DNA of 64,000 nt from Campylobacter rectus (GTDB lineage: Bacteria > Campylobacterota > Campylobacteria > Campylobacterales > Campylobacteraceae): positions 1,054,001 through 1,118,000 of the forward strand of contig NZ_CP012543.1 of the NCBI RefSeq assembly GCF_004803795.1. Reading direction: 5' to 3'. Below the pieces are notes generated by a model. It was not told the DNA's origin. It did no database searches and was given only the letters and a program-made list of their open reading frames with translations. Positions 45,964-55,278 of this stretch are shown in pieces; position 1 is the first letter of the stretch, and the number at the start of each line of letters is the position of its first letter. The position numbers and the translations under genes were made by a program.

Positions 45964-46766
45964 GGCTCAATTAAACTTAAGCGGATTCTCTCTTATCAAT
46001 TTTAACAGTTTCTGATATAAGTTTTCCTGTGTAGTTTTAGTATTATATCTAAATTCGCATTCTTTAAGATGAAGTAAGAAATTCCCTTTCTTAATGCCTT
46101 TAAATTTAGCTAGTCTATGTTTAGCGTATCCCCAGAAATTCTCAATGCCATTTATATGGTTTTTCCCATTAGCGAATTCATTTTTGGAGTGTTTTACTCT
46201 GTAGTGTGCTTTGACTCCGTAATCAACTAAACCATCATAAGCTTTCCAACAATCAGAATAGATAGTAGAACTATCAAGCTCGCTAAATTCCTTCAGTATC
46301 GGCAATAGCTCATTAGCAGAGCAGTTTTTAACTATTTGGGTATATACCTTACCGTCACGCTTTAGCATTCCAAATACCGGTGTTTTATTTGCTGCACTCT
46401 ACCTCTTTTCCCCCTTACTCTCTTAGATCCGAAGTAACTTTCATCAATCTCAAAGCGAAGCTTCTAGGCTGGCTTGGAAATTTCACCGCTAAATTTACTT
46501 ATCTTTTCACACTCTTTAGACATAAGAATTCTTATTTCTCTAAAGATTTTGCATAGTGTTACTTCTGAAATTTTAGTTAAATTCGATATCTTTGATGCTT
46601 CTATATCCTCTGCGAAGTACTTTAAAATTTCTCTAAATTTCTTTTCTGAAATTCGGGAACGGACTATATATTTGTTTTTTAACTTCGCTACGCTCGTTAC
46701 TTTTCAAGAACATAGTTCTCATCGTAACTTACTGCCCCTTTGTATGAGCTTAAGTTAAAGAGAGCC
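45964..46766 (-). mobile_element. IS1595-type element, copy 2 (803 bp, inactive)
   Basis: Bounded by inverted repeats: left GGCTCAATTAAACTTAAGCG, right (read inward) GGCTCTCTTTAACTTAAGCT. No clear 8-bp duplication flanks it. The single transposase gene is broken by frameshifts. It is the best-preserved copy in the window and the reference for the decayed copy at 8156. Confidence 0.88.
45967..46700 (-). pseudogene. Frameshifted IS1595-family transposase
   Basis: The intact C-terminal frame (45967-46368, 133 residues) contains the second and third catalytic acids, IYSDCWKAYDG and HINGIENFWG. Upstream, other frames read the N-terminal part (FAEDIEASKISNLTKISEVT) and the first aspartate in FEIDESYFGSKR. 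At least two frame changes and a stop separate them. The enzyme class is DDE with an ISXO2-like domain. Near the start a palindromic module lies in the gene (46681-46708). Confidence 0.85.
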
Positions 46767-47065
46767 AAACAAAATTTTAGTCCTCGCATCTGATAAACTC
46801 TTGATAATGTAAAATTCGGTGCAGAAGAAAAATGCGATCCGCTTTGTCGCAATGAAAGGGATCGTCGGCGGCAAATCGTTAATCCTTAAAATTTATACGA
46901 CGAATCTCGGAGCGATGATGGGTTTTTCACTATTTTTACAAAATATGGCGAGCAGTGTTTTAAGCACAAAAAAGGAAGATTAAAAATTTATAAAAAATAT
47001 CTCGAGCCAATCAAGACGAATGACGATAGGTTGAGATGTCTAAAACATTTTTTGAAAAAGAATTC
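46767..47065. other. Gap after the IS; small frame only
   Basis: A 54-codon plus-strand frame from GTG at 46819 to 46983 contains GKSLILKIYTTNLGAMMGFS and may be a gene remnant; I do not recognise it. A 22-codon frame starts at 47036. No supported gene. Confidence 0.45.
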
Positions 47066-47097
47066 GCCAAATTTAACATCAAGTATGTAAATTTGGC
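47066..47097 (-). terminator. Hairpin after the cytochrome b gene
   Basis: GCCAAATTTA and TAAATTTGGC form a perfect 10-bp stem around 12 bases, 19 bases beyond the end of the minus-strand cytochrome gene. A CTTTTTC run follows some bases later on that strand. Confidence 0.6.
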
Positions 47098-47115
47098 AAA
47101 ATAAAAGGTCGGCGT

Positions 47116-47787
47116 CTAAGAAAATTTAGACTCGTCTTTGATATCTTTCCATAAGCTATGTCGATGTTTGGCGTATTTTGCATCTATTTTACCGCTAAAC
47201 ATACCGCTTATAAGAGGTCGATTGGCTTTTGGAACGAAGGCCATTAGATGAGCTATTATGAACAAAATTATTAAAACCATACCTAGATTATGAAGTGTAG
47301 CGGCCCATATATAAAGATCGTTTGAGATATCAAATCCGAGTATATTTTTATACGATTTTATCATACCCGTAACTATCAAAAGCGCTATTATAAGCACTCC
47401 GCCGATGTAGGCTATGCGCTGTTCGGGTAGATACTTGTCGCTTGCGGGCTCTTTTGATCCCGTCATCATTGCTTTAATCACAAGAAAGCTGTTTTTGATA
47501 TCTCCTTTTCTTGGAACTATATCAAATTCGCGCTTCATAGTATGATATACGACGTGATAAAATGCAAAAAATATAAGTGCCGCAGAAAATACATAGTGCA
47601 GGCTTAGAGTGAAATAATAATCCCCGCTCCATTCAAAAATTTTGGCTATATTGTATCTCTTTGCAATCGGCATTTGTAAAATCCCGGTTACTATTAGGCC
47701 AAATATACTTATGGCTATACCCCAATGAATAACGCGGTTTTGTAGGCTTTGTCTTTTTATTTTTTGTTTATCGGCATTTGAGATCAT
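47116..47787 (-). CDS. Cytochrome b membrane subunit of a respiratory oxidoreductase
   Basis: A 223-residue membrane protein of the cytochrome b561/FdhC/PhsC class. Helices are at about 22-40 (VIHWGIAISIFGLIVTGIL), 62-82 (LSLHYVFSAALIFFAFYHVV), 125-148 and 163-185 (LHNLGMVLIILFIIAHLMAF). Histidines in helices (IHWG, LHYV, YHVVYH, LHNL, AHLM) are suitable haem ligands. It would pass electrons between menaquinone and the Fe-S protein encoded just before it, which it overlaps by four bases. The catalytic subunit is not in the window. Confidence 0.85.
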   Translation of the reverse strand: MISNADKQKIKRQSLQNRVIHWGIAISIFGLIVTGILQMPIAKRYNIAKIFEWSGDYYFTLSLHYVFSAALIFFAFYHVVYHTMKREFDIVPRKGDIKNSFLVIKAMMTGSKEPASDKYLPEQRIAYIGGVLIIALLIVTGMIKSYKNILGFDISNDLYIWAATLHNLGMVLIILFIIAHLMAFVPKANRPLISGMFSGKIDAKYAKHRHSLWKDIKDESKFS

Positions 47788-48725
47788 TTTTTGTCCTTTA
47801 TGCTCTTTATGACGGCTATGCTCGCAGCGCCTATAGCGGCAAGAGGAGCTACCAGAGTCGCAGCGGCTAAAAATTCCGATTTTTCCATAGGGTTTGGATG
47901 TTTTTTCATATCCATTATTCCCATTTTTGGCTTGTTTTCGTATTTTTTGGATATTGCGCCGTCGATTTTATTAAAATCAACCGAGCTTACATAGATGGTT
48001 GATGTGCCGCCGTTTTCATCCATACCGTATATAAAGCGAGTTTTTTTCATCTCGTTTGCAATGGCGAAAATTTCATCTCGCTTTCCGAATTTTATAGCAT
48101 TTTTAGGACAGGCGACCTCGCATGAGGGCTTTTTATCTTGCTCTAGTAGATCCTTGCACATATCGCACTTAAACATTACGCCGCCGCCGGCCAGTTTTGG
48201 CATCACTTTTAGGTATATACCCACTCCCGCCTGTCTTTGAGGCACGCCCCACGGGCAAGCATCCCTGCACTTTGCACCGCCAAAGCAAAAATTTTTATCT
48301 ATATCTACTGCGCCTTCTTCGCTCTTGCTTATAACGCCAAAAGGGCAGATCTTTTGACAAGGAGGGTGATCGCAGTGCATACAGCGTCTAGGGATATGGA
48401 GCGTTTTTCCATCTACTTCGAGCTTTTCTATATACGTGAAGTTATACGGAGTAAGCCTTGAGATATTATCTTTTTGTTTTGAGTAGTCCTCGTGCTTGGT
48501 CTGAGGCCAGTAGTCCATCATAGGCTCTTTTGGAACGGGAAATATAGGCTCGTTTTTGATCTTGCACGCCTTTACGCATAGCGGCATAGTCTCGTTTGCG
48601 CAACCGTCGCAAAGATCTATATCGATGATACTTGCTATCTGTTTATCAGGCAGTGCTTTAGCCTCTACAGCGGTCGCTCCAAGCGCAGAAACAGCGCTAA
48701 ATTTGAAGAAATTTCGTCTATCCAT
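47784..48725 (-). CDS. Tat-exported ferredoxin-type electron-transfer subunit
   Basis: A 313-residue Fe-S protein with a Tat-type signal (MDRRNFFKFSAVSALGATA), so probably periplasmic. Four cysteine clusters are visible: CDGCANETMPLCVKAC, CMHCDHPPCQKICPFG, CFGGAKCRDACPWG and CDMCKDLLEQ..CEVACP, enough for four [4Fe-4S] centres. A C-terminal hydrophobic helix (ATLVAPLAAIGAASIAVI) anchors it. The plan is that of HybA/FdnH subunits. The partner is the cytochrome b gene downstream. With no molybdopterin or hydrogenase gene nearby, its reductase is unidentified. Confidence 0.87.
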   Translation of the reverse strand: MDRRNFFKFSAVSALGATAVEAKALPDKQIASIIDIDLCDGCANETMPLCVKACKIKNEPIFPVPKEPMMDYWPQTKHEDYSKQKDNISRLTPYNFTYIEKLEVDGKTLHIPRRCMHCDHPPCQKICPFGVISKSEEGAVDIDKNFCFGGAKCRDACPWGVPQRQAGVGIYLKVMPKLAGGGVMFKCDMCKDLLEQDKKPSCEVACPKNAIKFGKRDEIFAIANEMKKTRFIYGMDENGGTSTIYVSSVDFNKIDGAISKKYENKPKMGIMDMKKHPNPMEKSEFLAAATLVAPLAAIGAASIAVIKSIKDKK

Positions 48726-48799
48726 CGCTTATCCTTTTTGTTTATGCTACTATCATCGCTGTGATTTTTCAGTAACAATATTACAAAAAATAGGTGAAG

Positions 48800-48985
48800 T
48801 TATATCGGATGAACTTTTAGTTTGTGCTCTTTTAGACTCTCTGGAGTCTCGCCGCTACTTGCGATAACGGCTAGCTCGCCCTCTCTTAATATATAAAAAT
48901 TATGCAAGCTTCCGCCGTTAATTTTTTCAAGCTCTTTTGATATGGTGTCGAACATATAAAACGCTCTCTCATCGCCTGCTACCAA
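48800..48985 (-). pseudogene. Short frame, possible C-terminal remnant
   Basis: A 61-residue frame upstream of the Fe-S gene (FYMFDTISKELEKINGGSLH, EGELAVIASSGETPES). It lacks a convincing start (TTG) or ribosome site and has an in-frame stop just before, so it may be the end of a lost gene. Not recognised. The rest of 48726-49051 holds nothing else. Confidence 0.4.
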
Positions 48986-49051
48986 AAATCAACTTTCCGG
49001 CTTAACTAACGTTTGAAGTAGATTTTAACGTCAAATTTTATAAAATGCGGT

Positions 49052-49885
49052 ATGGATAAAGAACGCCTGATAATCGACAAATTTAGCAACTCCTTCATCG
49101 GCGACGACGGTGCCGTCGTGGCGCATGAGCGCGGCCGCTTGGTGTATAGCAAGGATCTTTTTTGCGAGGGGACGCACTTTCGCGCAGGCTGGCTTAGCAT
49201 GGAGGAGATCGCGCGCAAGGCGATGCTCGTAAATCTCTCCGACGCCGTCGCGATGAACGCCGAGCCTAAATTTGTGCTTTTGGGACTTGGGCTACCCAAA
49301 AACACGAGCGCGGCGCAGATCTCGGCGCTACGCAAGGGATTTGCCGACGTTTGCGACGAGTACGGCGTGACTATCATCGGCGGCGACACGATCGGCAGCG
49401 ATAAAATTTTACTTAGCGTTACGATCATCTCGCGCCTCCGAGGCAAGGCGGTTTTACGAAGCGGCGCGAAAAATGGCGATCTAGTCGCTTTTACGGGCGA
49501 GCTTGGAGGCAGTCTAAAAGGGCTTAGGACGCTTTTAAACGGCGGACAGGTAGCGTCAAATTCGCGCTTTAAAAGACCTGTTTTAAAGGATAAATTTTTC
49601 TACGCCGCAGCGGATAAGATAAACGCCGCTATGGACGTTTCAGACGGGCTTGGCACAGATCTGGCCAAGCTTTGCGCGCAGAGTCGCTGCGGGGCTAAAT
49701 TTATCAAACGGCTAAGCAAACACGAGCTAAATAGCGGCGAGGAATACGAGATTTTATTTACGTTTAGTACGAAAAACCGCGCCAAAATTTTAAGCCTCGC
49801 TCGCAAAACCCGCACCAAGATCACGATTTTTGCAAAAATAACGAAAGGAAAATTTAAAAGCAATGCAAGAAACCACCATTTTTAA
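49052..49885 (+). CDS. thiL: Thiamine-monophosphate kinase
   Basis: ThiL phosphorylates thiamine monophosphate to the active diphosphate. The 277-residue protein has GDDGAVVA near the start, [10 protein letters not shown], the metal-binding [12 protein letters not shown] and a later [15 protein letters not shown], all typical of the PurM-like fold. It is shorter than E. coli ThiL (325), as is usual in Epsilonproteobacteria. It overlaps truD by 23 bases; the same pair is Cj1458c-Cj1457c. No TPP riboswitch is seen upstream. Confidence 0.92.
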   Translation: MDKERLIIDKFSNSFIGDDGAVVAHERGRLVYSKDLFCEGTHFRAGWLSMEEIARKAMLVNLSDAVAMNAEPKFVLLGLGLPKNTSAAQISALRKGFADVCDEYGVTIIGGDTIGSDKILLSVTIISRLRGKAVLRSGAKNGDLVAFTGELGGSLKGLRTLLNGGQVASNSRFKRPVLKDKFFYAAADKINAAMDVSDGLGTDLAKLCAQSRCGAKFIKRLSKHELNSGEEYEILFTFSTKNRAKILSLARKTRTKITIFAKITKGKFKSNARNHHF

Positions 49886-50987
49886 GCCTCTTTACGCGCT
49901 TACTCACGCGCCCATTAACGCGTATTTTAGTAAAAATTCGGACGATTTCGTGGTGCGCGAGATCCCGCTTTACGCATTTAGCGGGCAGGGCGAGCACCTG
50001 ATAATCGAAATTTGCAAAAAAGATATGACGACGCAAGAAGCCTTGCACGCTCTAAGCGAGGTTAGCGGCGTAAAGATGCGGGATTTCGGCTACGCGGGGC
50101 TAAAAGATAAGCAAGGCATGACGACGCAGTTTATCTCGATGCCGCGTAAATTTGAGTCGGCGATTGCAAATTTTAGCCATGAAAAGATGAAAATTTTAAA
50201 CCTTAGCGCGCACGATAATAAGCTTCGAATCGGGCACTTAAAGGGCAATAGTTTTTTCATCCGCCTAAAAAAAGTGATGTCTGGCGAAGCGGCTAAGCTG
50301 GAGCAAGCCGTCCGGAACATCGATGAGGCCGGGTATCCAAACTACTTTGGCTATCAGCGTTTCGGCAAATACGGCGACAATGCCGCAAGCGGGCTGGAGC
50401 TGTTAAAATCGGGCACCGTAAACGGCAAAAAGAGCAAAAATCCAAAGCTAAACGACTTTTTGATCTCGGCATATCAGAGTGATCTTTTTAACCGTTGGCT
50501 TAGCAAACGCGTGGAGATTTCGAGGTTTGCGCAGGATTTTAGCCTAGGCGAGTTAGCTCAAATTTACCCGTATCTTGACGGCGAAAATTTGAAAAATTTA
50601 AAATCGCAAAAGAGATTTTTTAAGCTGATAGAGGGCGAAGTTTTGGGGCACTACCCGCACGGTAAGTGCTTTTTGTGCGAGGATTTGGACGCGGAGGGCG
50701 CGCGCTTTGACGCTAGAGATATCACTAGCTGCGGACTGATCGCGGGCGCGAAGGCGTATGAGGCGCAGGGCGCGGCTAGGGTGATAGAGGATCAAATTTT
50801 CGCGCAGGCAAATGAATATAAAGCTAAAATGACGGGCTCAAGGCGCTTTGCGTGGTGCTATTTGGAGGATGCGAGCTACAAATACAACGAGGAAAAAGCG
50901 CACTTTACGATAAATTTCACGCTGCAAAAAGGCAGCTACGCGACGGTGGTGTTAGAGGAAATTCTTCACAAAAACATCTTTGAGTGA
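49863..50987 (+). CDS. truD: tRNA pseudouridine-13 synthase TruD
   Basis: TruD makes pseudouridine at position 13 of tRNA-Glu. The 374-residue protein has [18 protein letters not shown], which holds the catalytic aspartate, and the family signature [16 protein letters not shown] at about 155. The TRUD insertion domain follows. The start at 49863 lies within the thiL end. A dispersed repeat follows. Confidence 0.93.
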   Translation: MQETTIFKPLYALTHAPINAYFSKNSDDFVVREIPLYAFSGQGEHLIIEICKKDMTTQEALHALSEVSGVKMRDFGYAGLKDKQGMTTQFISMPRKFESAIANFSHEKMKILNLSAHDNKLRIGHLKGNSFFIRLKKVMSGEAAKLEQAVRNIDEAGYPNYFGYQRFGKYGDNAASGLELLKSGTVNGKKSKNPKLNDFLISAYQSDLFNRWLSKRVEISRFAQDFSLGELAQIYPYLDGENLKNLKSQKRFFKLIEGEVLGHYPHGKCFLCEDLDAEGARFDARDITSCGLIAGAKAYEAQGAARVIEDQIFAQANEYKAKMTGSRRFAWCYLEDASYKYNEEKAHFTINFTLQKGSYATVVLEEILHKNIFE

Positions 50988-50998
50988 TTTTTAAATAG

Positions 50999-51247
50999 CA
51001 GCTTGTCTCGCGAGTGTCTTTAACGGAGCTAGTAAAAATTTAGCTTGATAGGCTATATGCCTTATCTTTGCTAATTTTTTACGTCGCTTCTGCTTGCAGT
51101 TGCGACCGCAAGGGAAGCAAAGCCCTTAAATCCATCTCGCGATACTTCGCCTTGATTTCTTGTATTTAAATTTGAAGTCAAATTCGGCTAAATTTACAAA
51201 TTTCGGCTTCAAATTTTACCCACCGAGACCCGCATCTTGAAAACATT
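50999..51247 (+). repeat. Dispersed repeat, copy R3 (in the gap 50988-51334)
   Basis: Opens with GCTTGTCTCGCGAGTGTC, ends with GAGACCCGCATCTTGAAAAC and keeps ATCTCGCGATACTTCGCC in the middle, as in R1 and R2. The hairpin half is changed in sequence but keeps its pairing (51032-51082). A palindromic module (51089-51120) lies at the place where R2 has one. No gene. Confidence 0.85.
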
Positions 51248-51281
51248 ATGTTCTCTGCATTGTTTTTAAAGGTAAAAAAGA

Positions 51282-51287
51282 TATAAT
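51282..51287 (+). promoter_or_regulatory. -10 box of the aryl polyene operon
   Basis: TATAAT 48 bases before the first gene of the cluster, preceded by an AT-rich stretch. Confidence 0.6.
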
Positions 51288-51334
51288 TTACAAATTATTC
51301 CAAAACGATCAAATTTTAATAAGGCGACCAAAGA

Positions 51335-51730
51335 GTGAGGCTTAAAAGGGTTTTAAATTTTTTATTTATTTTTGTGACGGCGATCGCGCTTTACGGATGT
51401 GCGGCGAAAGCTAAATTTGACGTTCCGCAGATCGTAAATTTCGACAAGCGCGAATTTGAAGTGAGCTCCAAAAACGGCTCGAATTTACTCTATGTTTCGC
51501 ACGAAAAAGAGGATTTTTATTTTACGATGATAAACTCTATGGGCACTCCGCTGGCTAGGAGAGTTTTAAGGCCGAGCGGCGAATTTGAAGCCATCGGTTT
51601 TTTGCCGCCAAATAGCGCCTACAACGAGCTTTTCATAAAAATCCTAAACACCATTAAATCAAATCAAAAAGAGGCTATCGTAACCGTAAATGATGAAATT
51701 TTCGAGGTAAGAGCTCTTGATATACGTTAG
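51335..51730 (+). CDS. Lipoprotein of aryl polyene cluster (ApeN type)
   Basis: A 131-residue lipoprotein: GTG start, hydrophobic helix and lipobox ALYGC. The body resembles the DUF3261-type lipoproteins found in aryl polyene clusters (FTMINSMGTPLARRVLRPSG). It is probably outer-membrane attached and could help place the polyene product. It is first in the operon here and overlaps the ketosynthase gene by 14 bases. No biochemical role is established. Confidence 0.75.
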   Translation: MRLKRVLNFLFIFVTAIALYGCAAKAKFDVPQIVNFDKREFEVSSKNGSNLLYVSHEKEDFYFTMINSMGTPLARRVLRPSGEFEAIGFLPPNSAYNELFIKILNTIKSNQKEAIVTVNDEIFEVRALDIR

Positions 51731-52883
51731 CAAGCCCGCCATCATCAGCGCAGCCGGGGCCGTTGCGGAGGAAAATTTTGTAAATTTATGCGGTGAAAAT
51801 AGATTTTTAAGCGTTTGTGAAGGCTTTAGGGCGGATAAAAGCTTTGTCCTCGGCAAGATTAGCGCGCAGCTGGCTAAATTTAGCCAAAATACGCCGAAAC
51901 ACTTGCAAACTCGCACGAACGCTCTGGTTTTAAGCGCGCTTTTGCAGATAGATAAAGATGTGCGAGACGCCATCAAAAAATACGGCAAAAATCGCGTCGG
52001 CGTAGTAGTGGGCACGACCACTAGCGGCGTAGAGGAAAACTACGAAACGTTTAAGGATTTTGCCGCGACGAGGTTTTTTAACGCTTCCAAATTCGGCATA
52101 AATCGCAACTCCCTAGCCAATCCTTCCGAATTTATCGCCGATTTTTACGGGCTTAGCTCGGTTGCGTTTTCCGTTTCGACAGCCTGCACTTCGGGCGTCA
52201 AGGCGATCATAACGGCAAAAAGACTGCTGGAGTCCGGTATCTGCGACGCCGTGATCTGCGGCGGTGTCGATAGCCTAAATACGCTCACGATAAACGGCTT
52301 TGATAGCCTGGGTATCCTAAGCGCGCGCGAGACCAATCCGTTTTCCAAAAATCGCGACGGTATAAATATCGGCGAAGGCGCGGCGTTTTTCGTGGCGAGT
52401 AGGGACGAAATCTCAAACGTCGTTATCGCGGGCGAGCACTCAAACTGCGACGCGTTTCATATGACGCAGCCAGATTTTAGCGCTCAGATGCAAACGAAGT
52501 GCGTGCAAAAGGCGCTTCGGGCGGCAAATTTAAGCAGCGTTGATTATATAAATTTACACGGCACGGGCACGCAGGCAAACGATAAAATCGAGGCAAAGAT
52601 CGTGCACTCGCTTATGCCGAGCGTTTTTGCCAGCTCCGTTAAGCCTCTAATCGGCCACACGTTAGGAGCCGCAGGAGCTATTGAGAGCGCGCTTTGCGCC
52701 ATGCTTTGCGCTAAGAGCGAAACCGCGCTGCCGCCGCACGTATATGACGGCGTTTACGATGATGAGATAGAGGGGGTAAATTTGGTAAAATTCGGCCAAA
52801 GAGCGGTCGTAAATTCAGCTATGTCGCTGTCGTTTGCATTTGGCGGCGATAATGCGGCGATCGTGTTTGGGAGGGCGAGATGA
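51717..52883 (+). CDS. apeO: Aryl polyene ketosynthase (ApeO type)
   Basis: A 388-residue beta-ketoacyl-ACP synthase that elongates the polyene chain. Catalytic residues are C157 in VSTACTSGVKA, His in LHGTGTQAND at about 280 and His in LIGHTLGAAGA at about 310. Start is TTG, inside the previous gene. In known APE systems the KS pairs with a chain-length-like partner lacking catalysis, here the protein at 56130. It lies N-O-P-Q-R in order, so the name follows position and family. Confidence 0.85.
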   Translation: MIYVSKPAIISAAGAVAEENFVNLCGENRFLSVCEGFRADKSFVLGKISAQLAKFSQNTPKHLQTRTNALVLSALLQIDKDVRDAIKKYGKNRVGVVVGTTTSGVEENYETFKDFAATRFFNASKFGINRNSLANPSEFIADFYGLSSVAFSVSTACTSGVKAIITAKRLLESGICDAVICGGVDSLNTLTINGFDSLGILSARETNPFSKNRDGINIGEGAAFFVASRDEISNVVIAGEHSNCDAFHMTQPDFSAQMQTKCVQKALRAANLSSVDYINLHGTGTQANDKIEAKIVHSLMPSVFASSVKPLIGHTLGAAGAIESALCAMLCAKSETALPPHVYDGVYDDEIEGVNLVKFGQRAVVNSAMSLSFAFGGDNAAIVFGRAR

Positions 52884-53320
52884 GCCTTGGAGATTATCTC
52901 CCGCACGGCACGGCGATCATTTTTATCGACGAGGTGCTTAAATTTGAAGACGGGCGCATAAAAACTAAAAGCGTGATAAAAGAGGATAATAAATTTCTTG
53001 CAGACGGCAAATTCGCCATGCATAAAACCGTCGAGATGATGGCTCAGTCGCTGGGCATCTACGACTCAAAGATGCGCGAGCTAAAGGGGATGAAATTCGG
53101 ACTGGGTTTTTTGCTGGGCAGTAGAAAATTTGAGATATTTAAGCCGTTTTTAAAGATCGGAGACGAAGTCGTCGTCGAAGCCGCTTGCTCGATACAAGAC
53201 GCAAGCGGTTTTGGCGTTTACGACTGCGAGCTTTACGTAAATGGCGAGCTTGGAGCGCGCGCGACGCTAAACGTGCTAAGCCCGGACGAGGAATACGTAA
53301 AAAGGATACTGGATGAGTAA
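52880..53320 (+). CDS. apeP: Hotdog dehydratase (ApeP type)
   Basis: A 146-residue hotdog-fold protein. The start MSLGDYLPHGTAIIFIDEVL is the (L/M)PH..P...D pattern of FabA-like dehydratases, and MHKTVEMMAQSLGIY gives the central helix with glutamate. It would remove water from 3-hydroxyacyl-ACP. In the E. coli system ApeP works with ApeI, here fused to the ligase at 58558. It overlaps apeO by four bases and apeQ by eight. Confidence 0.85.
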   Translation: MSLGDYLPHGTAIIFIDEVLKFEDGRIKTKSVIKEDNKFLADGKFAMHKTVEMMAQSLGIYDSKMRELKGMKFGLGFLLGSRKFEIFKPFLKIGDEVVVEAACSIQDASGFGVYDCELYVNGELGARATLNVLSPDEEYVKRILDE

Positions 53321-54026
53321 AAGAGTGCTGATAACGGGCTCAAGCCGCGGCATCGGCGAAGCGGTGGCTAGGCGGCTGGCGGCGGCGGGATACGAGGTTG
53401 TATTGCACGGCAAAAGCGCGAGCGAGCGGCTATTAAAACTGCAAAACGAGTTAAATTTGAGCGCTTTAAAATTTGACGTAGCGGATACGCAGGCGGCAAG
53501 GGCGGCGATCGAGGCCGATATAGAGGCAAACGGAGCTTATTATGCGGTAGTGCTAAACGCCGGCATCACGCGCGATAATACATTCGTAGCGATCGAGGAT
53601 GAGGACTGGTTTAGCGTCGTGGATACGAATTTAAACGGCTTTTATAACGTCCTAAAGCCCGCTCTCATGCCTATGATCCGCGCTAGAAAGCCGGCGCGCA
53701 TCGTGGTTATGAGTTCGGTCTCGGGCGTCGTCGGCAACCGCGGCCAGAGCAACTACGCAGCGAGCAAGGCTGGCCTCATCGGCGCGGCAAAGTCCCTCGC
53801 CGTCGAGCTAGCATCGCGAAATATCACCGTAAACTGTATCGCGCCCGGACTCATCGAGACTGATATGACGGACGGCGGCTTGCCGATCGAGGAGATTTTA
53901 AAGGCCATCCCAGCCAAAAGAGCGGGCAAGGCAGACGAGGTCGCGCCTTTGGTCGAGTTTTTACTAAGCGAGGGCGCAGCCTACATAACGAGGCAGGTTA
54001 TCGGCGTAAACGGAGGGCTTTGCTGA
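53313..54026 (+). CDS. apeQ: 3-oxoacyl-ACP reductase (ApeQ type)
   Basis: A 237-residue FabG-like SDR. The NADPH site is ITGSSRGIGEAVARR, the family NAG is LNAGITRDNT, and the catalytic S-Y-K is in VMSSVSGVVG and SNYAASKAGL (Y about 149). It reduces each 3-oxoacyl-ACP. It overlaps both neighbours by a few bases (TGATG with apeR), so translation is coupled. Confidence 0.9.
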   Translation: MSKRVLITGSSRGIGEAVARRLAAAGYEVVLHGKSASERLLKLQNELNLSALKFDVADTQAARAAIEADIEANGAYYAVVLNAGITRDNTFVAIEDEDWFSVVDTNLNGFYNVLKPALMPMIRARKPARIVVMSSVSGVVGNRGQSNYAASKAGLIGAAKSLAVELASRNITVNCIAPGLIETDMTDGGLPIEEILKAIPAKRAGKADEVAPLVEFLLSEGAAYITRQVIGVNGGLC

Positions 54027-55267
54027 TGCGAGTTTTTGTAACCGGTATGGGTATGGTGAGCGCCTTTGGCAAGAGCTGGGAGGAGATAAGGGCTAAATTT
54101 GAGCTCGGCCGAAACGCCGTGAGATATATGCCGCAGTGGGATAGATACGCCGATCTAAACACCCGCCTGGCTGCACCCATAGCGGACTACGAACGCCCTA
54201 TCTCGTGGGACCGCAAACAACTAAGGAGCCTAGGCATAGTGTCTATGTATAGCGTCGAGGCGGCGGGTCTAGCGCTAAGAGACGCAGGACTGATGCGAGG
54301 CGAAAATTTAGACGCCGCGAGCCTCGATCCTAGCGTGCAAGAGGGCAGACTAGGGGTCGCATGCGGTTCGTCCACGGGTAGCACCGAGTCGATACTGGCG
54401 ATGGCAAAGCTGCTAGAGCGCGGCGAAAACGAGTGCAACGCCAACACATACATCAAGATGATGCCTCACACCACGGCGGCAAATATCGCGCTTTTTTACT
54501 CGCTAAAAGGGCGCATCATCCCGACGTCATCGGCCTGCACGAGCGGTTCGCACGCGATCGGATACGCCTACGAGAGCATCAAAAGCGGTAAGATCGATAT
54601 GATGCTAGCCGGCGGCGCTGAGGAGCTGTGTCCGAGCGAGGCTTATGTGTTTGATATGCTCTATGCCGCTAGCGTGAAAAACAGCTCGCCCGAGATGTCG
54701 CCCGCTCCGTTTGACGAGGGGCGCGACGGGCTAGTGCTAGGCGAGGGCGCTGGGATACTTTTGCTAGAGAGCGAAGAGAGCGCCGTAAAACGCGGAGCTA
54801 AAATTTACGCCGAGGTCGTAGGCTTTGGCTCAAACTGCGACGGCTCGCACGTCACTCGCCCGCAAAGCGCGACGATGAAAGGCGCGATGGCTTTGGCGTT
54901 AAAAGACGCAAATTTAACGCCGGGAAAGATCGGCTACGTAAACGCTCACGCCACGGCGACTAAGCACGGCGACATCGCCGAGAGTATCGCTACGAACGAG
55001 CTTTTCGGCGATAAGATCGCTATCAGCTCGCTAAAAAGCTATCTCGGTCATACGCTGGGCGCTTGCGGCGGTTTGGAGGCGATATTTAGCGTGATGATGA
55101 TGCGGGAGAAGAGATTTTTCCCTACGATAAATTTGACTCGCATTGATCCTAGTTGCGCGCCGCTTTTTTACCTGACCGAACAAACGACGATAGATACGGA
55201 TTTTGTTATGAGCAACAACTTCGCTTTCGGCGGAGTAAATACCTCGCTGATATTTAAGAAAATTTAA
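54026..55267 (+). CDS. apeR: Second ketosynthase (ApeR type)
   Basis: A 413-residue KAS II-like synthase. C171 lies in TSSACTSGSHAIGYA; histidines are in VNAHATATKHGD and SYLGHTLGACG. All three catalytic residues are present, so it is active, unlike the short homologue at 56130. I used the ATG at 54026, which overlaps the apeQ stop. It probably primes or extends early in chain assembly, as proposed for ApeR. Confidence 0.87.
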   Translation: MRVFVTGMGMVSAFGKSWEEIRAKFELGRNAVRYMPQWDRYADLNTRLAAPIADYERPISWDRKQLRSLGIVSMYSVEAAGLALRDAGLMRGENLDAASLDPSVQEGRLGVACGSSTGSTESILAMAKLLERGENECNANTYIKMMPHTTAANIALFYSLKGRIIPTSSACTSGSHAIGYAYESIKSGKIDMMLAGGAEELCPSEAYVFDMLYAASVKNSSPEMSPAPFDEGRDGLVLGEGAGILLLESEESAVKRGAKIYAEVVGFGSNCDGSHVTRPQSATMKGAMALALKDANLTPGKIGYVNAHATATKHGDIAESIATNELFGDKIAISSLKSYLGHTLGACGGLEAIFSVMMMREKRFFPTINLTRIDPSCAPLFYLTEQTTIDTDFVMSNNFAFGGVNTSLIFKKI

Positions 55268-55278
55268 GGAGAGAATGG

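Noticed and set aside
45967-46368. Intact transposase gene
   Set aside because: The frame starts after the first catalytic aspartate; the N-terminal part is in other frames upstream with stops, so it is broken.
48986-49051. TPP riboswitch before thiL
   Set aside because: No conserved CUGAGA or GGACC-type elements, and the space is too short.
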